Positions 52,111-59,233 of a stretch of DNA of 64,000 nucleotides are shown piece by piece. This DNA is from Streptomyces sp. A1277. GTDB taxonomy: Bacteria > Actinomycetota > Actinomycetes > Streptomycetales > Streptomycetaceae. The position numbers and the translations under genes are program-made. The stretch spans positions 1-64,000 of the forward strand of contig NZ_SSBI01000030.1 in assembly GCF_004795015.1 (NCBI RefSeq). Reading direction: 5' to 3'. A model generated the notes under the pieces. That model was not told the origin of the DNA. It ran no database searches and saw nothing but the letters and a program-made list of their open reading frames with translations. Each line of letters opens with the position of its first letter. Position 1 is the stretch's first letter.

Positions 52111-53613
52111 ATGGCTGAAGAGCAGATCACCGCGCCCCGCGAGTCCGGCGCCGCCACCCCGGACGCCCGGCGCTGGCAGGCCCTGGTCTACATCGCCCTC
52201 GCCCAGCTGATGGTGTCGGTGGACAGCACCATCGTGAATATCGCCCTGCCCTCCGCGCAGCGGGCACTCGACATCTCCGACAGCAACCGGCAATGGGTCA
52301 TCACCGCCTACATGCTCGCCTTCGGCGGGCTGCTGCTCCTGGGCGGCCGGATCAGCGACACCATCGGCCGTAAGCGCGCCTTCCTCATCGGGGTCATCGG
52401 CTTCGGAGCGGCGTCCGCCCTCGGCGGCCTGGCGGTCAACTCCGGGATGCTGCTGAGCGCGCGGGCCCTGCAAGGCGCGTTCGGCGCCCTGCTGGCACCG
52501 GCCGGCCTCTCCCTGCTTGCGGTGACGTTCGCCGAGCCCAAGGAGCGGGCGAAGGCATTCGGCGTCTTCAGCGCGATCGCCGGAAGCGGCTCCGCCGTGG
52601 GTCTGATCCTCGGCGGTGTGCTGACCGAGTACCTCAACTGGCGCTGGTCCCTCTTCGTCAACATCGCCTTCGCCGTGGTCGTGGTGGCCGGCGCCGTCGC
52701 CGTCGTCCGGGACGAGGGCAGCCGCCCGCCCCGCGAGAAGCTCGACATCGCCGGCACCCTGCTGTCCGTCGCCGGAATCGTCGCCCTCGTCTACGGGTTC
52801 ACGCTCGCCGACAGCGAAGGCTGGACCGCCACCCCCACACTGGCCCTCTTCGTGGCGTGCGTCGTGCTGCTCACCCTGTTCGTGGTGGTCGAGAAGCGGA
52901 GCAGCGCGCCCCTCCTGCCGCTGCGGATCGTGACCGAGCGCAACCGGGCCGGCGTCTTCGCCTCCCAGGCACTCGCCGTGATCACGATGTTCGGCCTGCT
53001 GCTCTTCCTGACCTACTACTTCCAGGAGATCCGCGGCTACGGCGCCCTGGCGTCGGGCGTGGCGTTCCTGCCCATGGTGGCCGGCATGCTCATCGGGGCG
53101 GGCCAGATCGCCAGCCGCATGATGCCGAAGACGGCTCCGCGCTGGATCATGGGCCCCGGCTTCTTCGTCGCCGCCCTCGGCATGCTGATGCTGACCCAGC
53201 TGGACGTGGACTCCTCCTACCCGCTGCTGGTCCTGCCCGGTCAGCTGCTGTTCGGCATCGGCCTCGGCATGGCCTTCACCCCGGCGATGAGCCTGGCCAC
53301 CCACGGCGTCGAGGACCACGAGACCGGTGTCGCCTCGGCGATGATCAACGCCTCGCAGCAGCTGGGCGGCTCCATCGGCACCGCCCTGCTCAACACCATC
53401 GCGGCCAGCACCGCCGCCGCCTACCTGGCCTCCCACAGCGGCGGCTCCGGCATCGCGAACCAGGCGGCGGTGCACGGCTACGCCGTCGCCGTGTGGTGGA
53501 CCGTGGGCATCCTGCTGCTGGCCGGTGTGCTGATCCTGCTCACCAACCGCCTGCCCAAACCGCAGCAGGACGAGAAGGCGGCCGAGGCGGACATCACCCC
53601 CGTAGCCGTGTAG
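52111..53613 (+). CDS. MFS drug exporter 2 (DHA2 family, 14 TM)
   Basis: A 500-residue EmrB/QacA-type exporter. TM1 contains QLMVSVDSTIVNIALPSAQR (motif D1), then GGRISDTIGRKRAFLIG (motif A) and GSGSAVGLILGGVLTEYLNW (motif C); fourteen hydrophobic segments can be counted. It is divergent from and probably repressed by the MarR protein. It differs from exporter 1 across its length. With the terminator after it, it forms a single-gene unit. Confidence 0.95.
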   Translation: MAEEQITAPRESGAATPDARRWQALVYIALAQLMVSVDSTIVNIALPSAQRALDISDSNRQWVITAYMLAFGGLLLLGGRISDTIGRKRAFLIGVIGFGAASALGGLAVNSGMLLSARALQGAFGALLAPAGLSLLAVTFAEPKERAKAFGVFSAIAGSGSAVGLILGGVLTEYLNWRWSLFVNIAFAVVVVAGAVAVVRDEGSRPPREKLDIAGTLLSVAGIVALVYGFTLADSEGWTATPTLALFVACVVLLTLFVVVEKRSSAPLLPLRIVTERNRAGVFASQALAVITMFGLLLFLTYYFQEIRGYGALASGVAFLPMVAGMLIGAGQIASRMMPKTAPRWIMGPGFFVAALGMLMLTQLDVDSSYPLLVLPGQLLFGIGLGMAFTPAMSLATHGVEDHETGVASAMINASQQLGGSIGTALLNTIAASTAAAYLASHSGGSGIANQAAVHGYAVAVWWTVGILLLAGVLILLTNRLPKPQQDEKAAEADITPVAV

Positions 53614-53634
53614 GCCGCACGGCTGCACCCCATG

Positions 53635-53685
53635 AACGGCGACCGCCGGCGTCCCTCCCCCGAGGCGCCGGCGGTCGCTGCCGTT
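53635..53685 (+). terminator. Hairpin terminator after exporter 2
   Basis: AACGGCGACCGCCGGCG (53635-53651) pairs with CGCCGGCGGTCGCTGCCGTT (53666-53685) apart from a small bulge, with a 14-nt loop. No long T run follows. Confidence 0.8.
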
Positions 53686-53732
53686 TGCGGCCCGAACGCG
53701 CCACCGCTCCCCGACGCAGCACAGGAGACCTC

Positions 53733-54674
53733 GTGGACCACGAACAACAGGCGGCGAACTCCTCCGTGACCGCAACCGCCCCCGGCACGCCCCCGGTTCG
53801 GGCCATCACCCTGGACGGCAACGGCGTCGCCCTCTCCGGGCTGCTCGCCGAACCCGCCTGCGAGCCCCGCGCCCTGCTGGTGGCCCTGCACGGCGGCGGA
53901 ATGCGGGCCGGGTACTTCGACGGCCGCGCCGACCCGGCCACCTCCCTGCTGACCCTCGCCGCCTCCTGCGGTTACGCGGCACTCGCCCTCGACCGCCCCG
54001 GTTACGGCCGGTCCGCCGCGCAACTGCCCGGCGGCGCGGGCCTGTCCGAGCAGGCGGACCTGCTCCGCGCGGCCCTGGACGACTACCGGGCCGGCCGGCC
54101 CTGCGGCGCCGGCGTCCTCCTCGTCGGACACTCCCTGGGCGGCGGCGCGGCCCTGCACACGGCGTCCGGGTGGACGGGCGGCGGCCTGCTGGGCGTGGAC
54201 GTCTCCGGCATCGGCGACCGGTGGGCCCCCGCCGCCAGGCAACTGGCCGCCCGCGGCGGCCGCCTCTCCCACCGCATGCACTGGGGGCCCCTGGCCCTCT
54301 ACCCGCCCGGCACCTTCCGCTCGGCCGACACCCTGATCACGCCCGTCCCGGAGCGGGAGGCCCGCGAGATACTGGACTGGCCGCAGGCGTACGAGGGACT
54401 GGCGCGGGACGTCCGGGTGCCGGTGCGGTTCACCTTCGCCGAGCACGAGCGGTGGTGGCGCAGCGACCCGGAGACCGTGCGGGCCATGCTGGACCGGCTG
54501 GGAACCCCGCTCGCGCGGAGCGAGCGGCTCGCCGGCGCGGGCCACAACACCAGCCTCGGCCGGACGGCCCGCACCTACCATCTGCGGGTCCTCGCCTTCC
54601 TGGAGGAGTGCCTGACGCTCCCGGGGGCGGGGGAGTCCCGAACCCCCCTGCACATCCGCTCGACAAACCCTTGA
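53733..54674 (+). CDS. Alpha/beta hydrolase
   Basis: A 313-residue alpha/beta hydrolase: oxyanion segment VALHGGGMRAGYFDGR, LDRPGYGRS, the nucleophile elbow LLVGHSLGGGAALH (Ser in GHSLGG), an acid in FTFAEHERWW and the terminal histidine in GAGHNTS. The catalytic triad is complete. GTG at 53733-53735 follows AGGAGA. Similar enzymes in polyketide clusters hydrolyse lactones or esters or help ring opening; the substrate is unknown. It lies after exporter 2 and its terminator. Confidence 0.85.
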   Translation: MDHEQQAANSSVTATAPGTPPVRAITLDGNGVALSGLLAEPACEPRALLVALHGGGMRAGYFDGRADPATSLLTLAASCGYAALALDRPGYGRSAAQLPGGAGLSEQADLLRAALDDYRAGRPCGAGVLLVGHSLGGGAALHTASGWTGGGLLGVDVSGIGDRWAPAARQLAARGGRLSHRMHWGPLALYPPGTFRSADTLITPVPEREAREILDWPQAYEGLARDVRVPVRFTFAEHERWWRSDPETVRAMLDRLGTPLARSERLAGAGHNTSLGRTARTYHLRVLAFLEECLTLPGAGESRTPLHIRSTNP

Positions 54675-54835
54675 GAAACACACCGAATTCGGTGGTCCGG
54701 AACTCGACATACACCCTCGGATCAGCCATGCGATTCATGCGCACGGTACGCTCGCGCCGCTCCAGCGCAATTCCTGGAAGCCGACCGCGAACGATGTCCT
54801 CCCATGAGTCCCAATGACGGATCAAGAGACCGGGG

Positions 54836-55357
54836 GTGCGATTCCTCGTGCGACAAGATCAAGTCGACGTCAAACTTCTGCGCTGGCCTGCGGAATCGGC
54901 CAGAAGACGCCAATGCATGGAGGAAGGCATCCTGCGCCTGCTCATCGTGGAGGGCGGCGGGCCCGCGCCGATCTGCTCCGACGCGCGCGAGGACTGGGCC
55001 CGGGCACCCATCAGCAACGAGGACTTACGGGCGCGGGTGACCGCCCTGCGCGCCAAGTCCTACCCGTTCACCGTGCCGACCGTCGATGCGAGCGGTGCCC
55101 TGAAGTACCGCGACCGCGTGGTAGCGGTCTCACCAGTGGAAACGGCGTTACTGGACAGCCTGACCGGCTCCTTCCAGGCACTCGTGTGCCGCGAGGAACT
55201 GCTGGACAGGCTGGGCGAACGCCAGGCGTGCATCAGCCGCAACGCACTGGACCTGCACATCATGCGCATCCGCCGGCGCATCCAGCCGCTGGGTCTGGTC
55301 CTCCAGACCGCCTGGGGCAGAGGTTACATCCTCGCACCGGCCTCTCAACCCTCCTGA
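54836..55357 (+). CDS. Winged-helix regulator with atypical N-terminal domain
   Basis: A 173-residue protein. The C-terminal 95 residues are a PhoB/OmpR-type winged helix (VVAVSPVETALLDSLTGSFQ; LGERQACISRNALDLHIMRI; TAWGRGYIL). The N-terminal 75 residues (LRWPAESARRRQCMEEGILR; LLIVEGGG; EDWARAPISNEDLRARVTAL) resemble a shortened receiver lacking the phospho-accepting aspartate. Many actinobacterial regulators have this layout; those such as JadR1 may respond to end products. I used the GTG at 54836; an internal ATG at 54917 is an alternative. Adjacent to the ThiG-like operon, it may control it. Confidence 0.75.
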   Translation: MRFLVRQDQVDVKLLRWPAESARRRQCMEEGILRLLIVEGGGPAPICSDAREDWARAPISNEDLRARVTALRAKSYPFTVPTVDASGALKYRDRVVAVSPVETALLDSLTGSFQALVCREELLDRLGERQACISRNALDLHIMRIRRRIQPLGLVLQTAWGRGYILAPASQPS

Positions 55358-55516
55358 CGGAAAAAGTGCGCTGAAGACATTCTCCGGAAAGCGGGATGGA
55401 AAGAGAACGGACAGGAACGGCTGACAGGCCCGCCGCCTCCGATGTCCAATGTTTCGGCAACATGAAGAACCCGTTGCTCGCGGCATTCCGCCATCCACTC
55501 TGATGGGAATCATTCC

Positions 55517-56290
55517 ATGACCATTCAGCGAACGGCCTCCACCGACCTCCGCGGGGAACCCTGGCTCAGGATCGGCACCCGTGAGTTCCGCTCCCGCCTC
55601 ATCGTCGGAATCGAGCAGTACGACTCCGTCTCCGTGGTGCGGGACGTCCTCACGGTCACCGACGCGGACATCTTCATCACCACGGTCGACCCGGACAACC
55701 GCCGCAGCAGCCTCCTGCTGTCCGACCTGGACGCCGCGCTCGACCTCGACCGGTTCACCTGGATCGGCACCACCTCGTTCGCCCGCTCCAAGGACGGCGC
55801 CCTGCGCACCGCCGACGTCCTGCGGGACTCCTGGGGCATCGACATCCTGAAGCTGGACGTGCGCGGCGACAACAACATGCCCGACAACCGCCAGACCATC
55901 GAGGCGGCCCACGAACTGCGGGCGAAGGACTGGTCGCTGCTGCCCTTCATCCTGCCCGACCTGTCCACCGCCATGGCCCTCCAGGACGCGGGCTGTTCGG
56001 CACTGCGCGTCATGGCGGCGCCGGTGGCCTCGGGGCGCGGCATCATCGACCCCGCGCCCATCCAGGAGATCATCGACGCCCTGAGCATCCCCGTCATCGT
56101 CGAAGGCGGCCTCGGCAGCGCCCACCACGTCGCCCAGGCCATGGGCATGGGAGCCGCGGCCACCCTCGTCAACACCGCCCTGGTACAGGCGAAGGACCCG
56201 ATGAAGATGGCGCTCGCCATGCGCCACGCCACCACGGCGGGCCGGTGCGCCTACGAGTCGGGGCCGATGCCCGAGATGCTCGCGGCTTGA
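55517..56290 (+). CDS. ThiG-like 2-thiosugar synthase candidate (BexX type)
   Basis: A 257-residue (beta-alpha)8 protein homologous to thiazole synthase ThiG: RIGTREFRSRLIVGIEQYDS, WIGTTSFARSKDGALRTADV, DILKLDVRGDNN (K112 at the Schiff-base lysine position), GCSALRVMAAPVASGRGI and VIVEGGLGSAHHVAQAMGMG with the phosphate-binding glycines. No thiamine gene (thiS, thiO, thiE, thiF) is nearby. In the angucycline BE-7585A pathway the ThiG homologue BexX forms an imine with glucose-6-phosphate on this lysine and accepts sulphur from a carrier-protein thiocarboxylate, producing 2-thioglucose-6-phosphate. The neighbouring GT20 gene and angucycline-type PKS argue for that role here. Direct substrate evidence is missing. 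Confidence 0.82.
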   Translation: MTIQRTASTDLRGEPWLRIGTREFRSRLIVGIEQYDSVSVVRDVLTVTDADIFITTVDPDNRRSSLLLSDLDAALDLDRFTWIGTTSFARSKDGALRTADVLRDSWGIDILKLDVRGDNNMPDNRQTIEAAHELRAKDWSLLPFILPDLSTAMALQDAGCSALRVMAAPVASGRGIIDPAPIQEIIDALSIPVIVEGGLGSAHHVAQAMGMGAAATLVNTALVQAKDPMKMALAMRHATTAGRCAYESGPMPEMLAA

Positions 56291-56324
56291 GGGACAGGCC
56301 GGCCCACGCCCTGACGCCGGCCCG

Positions 56325-57668
56325 GTGCACACCCGCGCACGAGAGGATGACGGAGCACTGAACCGCCAAGAAGGTTTCAGCGACACCCGGGAGCACCCGG
56401 GTGGCGGCGAGGCCGGCCCGGACCGGCCGCCGCACGGGGCCGGCCCGGACGCCCCGTGGCCAGGCGTACCGGCGTTCGTCGCCGCCACCACGGCCGTGGC
56501 CGGCATCGGCCTCGCCGCAGGCGGAACGGCCGGCGCCCTGCTAGCCACCGAACTGGCCGGCACGGCCTCGGTGGCCGGACTGCCCGTGGCCCTGCACCTG
56601 GGCGGTTCGGCGGTCGGTGCGCTCCTGGTGTCCCACCAGGCCGGCCGCGGACACCGCGGACGCGGCCTGGCCCTCGGCCTGATCCTGGGGGCCCTCGGCG
56701 CACTGGCGGTCGTCCTCGCGGCCCGGCAGGGCAGCCTCGCCTGGATGCTGGCCGGCAGTGCCCTGCTGGGCACGGCCAACTCCTCCATCTTCCTCCTCCG
56801 CTACACCGCGGCCCAGGCCGTGCCGGAAGGGAGCCGGGGCCGGGCACTGGGTGCGGTGTTCCTCGCCACCGCGGTCGGCGCGGTCATCAGCCCGCTGCTG
56901 CTCGGCCCCAGCGGTCTCGCCGCGCGGGCCGCGGGACTGCCGACGCTGTGCGGCCTGTACCTGGTCGCCATCGTGGCGTTCGGCTGCTCCGCGCTCATGC
57001 TGGCGGCGGGCTGCTCCCCGCGCACCCCCCTGCTGGGACGGGCAGCCGGCGTGCTCGCCTCCGGTACGAGACCCACCCGCGGCACCGTCCGGCTGGGCGC
57101 CGCACTGCGGGAGCCGGCGGCGGTGGTGGCCCTGAGCGCGCTGGCCGGCGCCAACTTCATCATGGTCGGCATCATGACGATCACCCCGGTGCACCTCAGC
57201 CGGCACGGTGCGGGCACCGGTGTGGTCGGTTCCTTCGTGGCGCTGCACGTCGTCGGGATGTTCGCCCCGGCCCCCCTCGTCGGTCGGCTGGCCGACCGGT
57301 ACGGGCCCGTGCCCGTCGTCCTCGTCGGCGCCGTGATCTCCCTGGCCGCCTGCGCGCTGGGCGGCTTCAGCACGGGCCCCACGACGATGACGACCGCGCA
57401 CCTCGTCCTGGCGGGCCTCGGCTGGAACTTCGGCGTGGTCGGCGCCAGCACGCTGCTGACCCAAGCGGTCCCAGGACAGCTGCGCCCCTACGTGGAGGGG
57501 ATCGGCGAAGCCACGATGGGCGCCGCCGCCATGGTGGTCGCCCCGCTCGTGGCCACGTTCCCCGGCGCCTGGGGATACCAGCTCCTGGCGCTCCTCGCCC
57601 TGGCACTCACGGCCCTCGCCCTCGCCCGCCTGCGCGTCCCCGCCACCGCCGCCGGCCCGCTCTCCTAG
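56325..57668 (+). CDS. MFS transporter of the putative thiosugar operon
   Basis: A 447-residue, 12-segment MFS protein (VPAFVAATTAVAGIGLAAGG; HLGGSAVGALLVSHQAGRGH; LLGTANSSIFLLRYTAAQAV; RLADRYGPVPVVLVGAVISL). It is shorter and different in sequence from the two 14-segment exporters. Residues 1-45 are a hydrophilic proline/glycine-rich extension, so translation may begin later than the GTG at 56325, which has only a poor ribosome site. It sits 34 nt after the ThiG-like gene and 17 nt before the GT20 gene. Export of a thiosugar conjugate is a guess from position. Confidence 0.75.
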   Translation: MHTRAREDDGALNRQEGFSDTREHPGGGEAGPDRPPHGAGPDAPWPGVPAFVAATTAVAGIGLAAGGTAGALLATELAGTASVAGLPVALHLGGSAVGALLVSHQAGRGHRGRGLALGLILGALGALAVVLAARQGSLAWMLAGSALLGTANSSIFLLRYTAAQAVPEGSRGRALGAVFLATAVGAVISPLLLGPSGLAARAAGLPTLCGLYLVAIVAFGCSALMLAAGCSPRTPLLGRAAGVLASGTRPTRGTVRLGAALREPAAVVALSALAGANFIMVGIMTITPVHLSRHGAGTGVVGSFVALHVVGMFAPAPLVGRLADRYGPVPVVLVGAVISLAACALGGFSTGPTTMTTAHLVLAGLGWNFGVVGASTLLTQAVPGQLRPYVEGIGEATMGAAAMVVAPLVATFPGAWGYQLLALLALALTALALARLRVPATAAGPLS

Positions 57669-57685
57669 ACACCAAGGATGCCGAC

Positions 57686-59080
57686 ATGAGAATTCTGACC
57701 TGCAGCAACAGCTGCCCCCAGTGGACGGACGGGCAGCTCAACCCGCGCTCCGCCGGCGGGCTCGTCCCCATGCTGATCGCCCTGCTCGACGAACACGGCG
57801 GCGACTGGATCTTCACCGCCCCTCCGGACGGCGACCTGCCCGCATCGGTGACACTGGCCGGCGGGGTCACCCTGCACCCCATGGGCCTGGACGAGGACCT
57901 GCGCCGCCACCACTACGACACGGTCTCCATCCAACTGCTGCTGGGCCTCCTGCACTACATGCACGACACGTCGGTCGAACCGGTCTTCGACAGCGCGCTC
58001 GCCGAAGCCTGGGCGGGGTACGAGACCGTGAACCGCCTGTACGCGGAACGGCTGACCGGCCTGTCCGCCGACACCGCCGACGAACTCGTCCTCATCAACG
58101 ACCCGCACCTCATGCTGGTCCCGGAGTTCTTCACCGCCGGCAGGACGTCGAGGCAGAGCAAGCTCGCCTACTTCCTCGGCACGCCGTGGTGCGAACCCGA
58201 CTACTTCACCGTCCTGCCCGAACACGTCCGCACCCGGATCCTGGAATCCCTCCTCACCTGCGACACCGTCGGCTTCCACGCCCGGCGCTGGACGGACGCG
58301 TTCGCGGCCTGCTGCGCCAGGTTCCTGCCCGACGCCGTCGTCGAGGGCGACACCGTCGTACACCGGGGACACCGCACCCGACTGGTGTCCTCCCCCTTCC
58401 CGCTGGACGTCCAGGTCCTGGACACGATGGTGGACGAACCCGCCACCGCGTCGTGGACGGAGCGGCTGACGCGGATGGCGGACGGCCGGCGCGTGATGGT
58501 GCGGGCCGACCGGATCGACCTCTGGAAGAACATGCCCCGCGGGTTCGCCGCCTTCGAAGCCGCCCTGGAACGCTCCCCGGAACTCGCCGAGACCTGCTGG
58601 TTCGTCGCCATCGGCACCTCGCCCAGCCGCGCCTCCGCCCGGCACCTCGCGTACCAGCAGATCACCGAGGAGGCGATCCGCCGGGTCAACGACCGCTTCG
58701 GCACACCTGACCGGCCGGTGGCGACCCTCCTGCAGCCCGGCAAGGGACGCGACTCGCGCAACTGCGTCGTCGCCGCGCTGCGCATGAGCACCGCCGCGAT
58801 CGTCAACTCGACCTACGACGGGCTCAACCTGTTCGCCAAGGAAGCCGCCTACCTGCTGGACGACTCCGCCTCGCTGCTGGTGTCCGCCAACGCGGGCGTG
58901 CACGAACAGCTGAGCCCGTTCGCCCGCAGCATCGACCCCTTCGACATCGACCAGACCAGCCGCGCCATCGAGGCCGCGCTGCGCGCGGACGCCGACGGCA
59001 CCGGCCCGGCCGAGAAGCGCCGCGCACTGCTGCGTTCGGAGACCGCCGAGGACTGGCTCGCGACGGTCTTCCCCACCTGA
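57686..59080 (+). CDS. GT20 trehalose-phosphate-synthase-like glycosyltransferase (BexG2 candidate)
   Basis: A 464-residue GT-B protein of the OtsA family. Retained features: SAGGLVPMLIALL (UDP-glucose loop, residues 22-34), VLINDPHLMLVPEF, VMVRADRIDLWKNMPRGFAA (Arg and Lys corresponding to the OtsA phosphate-binding pair) and STYDGLNLFAKEAAYLL. One family histidine changes: OtsA FLHIPFP becomes FLGTPWC, which may mark a different acceptor. In BE-7585A biosynthesis a glycosyltransferase (BexG2) joins 2-thioglucose-6-phosphate to UDP-glucose, a trehalose-like reaction; ours is adjacent to a ThiG-like gene, so I propose the same. An ordinary trehalose-6-phosphate synthase remains possible. A hairpin follows. 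Confidence 0.8.
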   Translation: MRILTCSNSCPQWTDGQLNPRSAGGLVPMLIALLDEHGGDWIFTAPPDGDLPASVTLAGGVTLHPMGLDEDLRRHHYDTVSIQLLLGLLHYMHDTSVEPVFDSALAEAWAGYETVNRLYAERLTGLSADTADELVLINDPHLMLVPEFFTAGRTSRQSKLAYFLGTPWCEPDYFTVLPEHVRTRILESLLTCDTVGFHARRWTDAFAACCARFLPDAVVEGDTVVHRGHRTRLVSSPFPLDVQVLDTMVDEPATASWTERLTRMADGRRVMVRADRIDLWKNMPRGFAAFEAALERSPELAETCWFVAIGTSPSRASARHLAYQQITEEAIRRVNDRFGTPDRPVATLLQPGKGRDSRNCVVAALRMSTAAIVNSTYDGLNLFAKEAAYLLDDSASLLVSANAGVHEQLSPFARSIDPFDIDQTSRAIEAALRADADGTGPAEKRRALLRSETAEDWLATVFPT

Positions 59081-59090
59081 TCCGCAGACC

Positions 59091-59131
59091 CGCGGTGGGG
59101 TGCCACGCGCAGCACGTGGAACCCCACCGCG
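59091..59131 (+). terminator. Hairpin after the GT20 gene
   Basis: CGCGGTGGGGTGCCACG pairs with CGTGGAACCCCACCGCG apart from a 1-nt bulge; it lies 10 nt after the stop and has no T run. Confidence 0.75.
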
Positions 59132-59165
59132 AGGCACTCCGCCGCGACACCGCCCACGCCCCCGA

Positions 59166-59212
59166 GAGGGTTAAATTTACGGGCTAAAAACAAGGTTAAC
59201 GTCTGCTACTCT
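59166..59212 (+). promoter_or_regulatory. AT-rich promoter region of tap-tpg
   Basis: GGGTTAAATTTACGGGCTAA and AACAAGGTTAAC form a markedly AT-rich stretch 20-65 nt before the tap start, with TTAAC and GTTAAC words. This is the only plausible promoter for the two-gene unit; exact -35/-10 boxes cannot be set. Confidence 0.35.
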
Positions 59213-59233
59213 CCGGCCTGGAGGTACAGACGC

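Noticed and set aside
55517-56290. Housekeeping thiamine ThiG
   Set aside because: No thiS, thiO, thiE or thiF nearby, flanked by an MFS and GT20 gene and an antibiotic cluster; a biosynthetic ThiG homologue fits better, though not proven.
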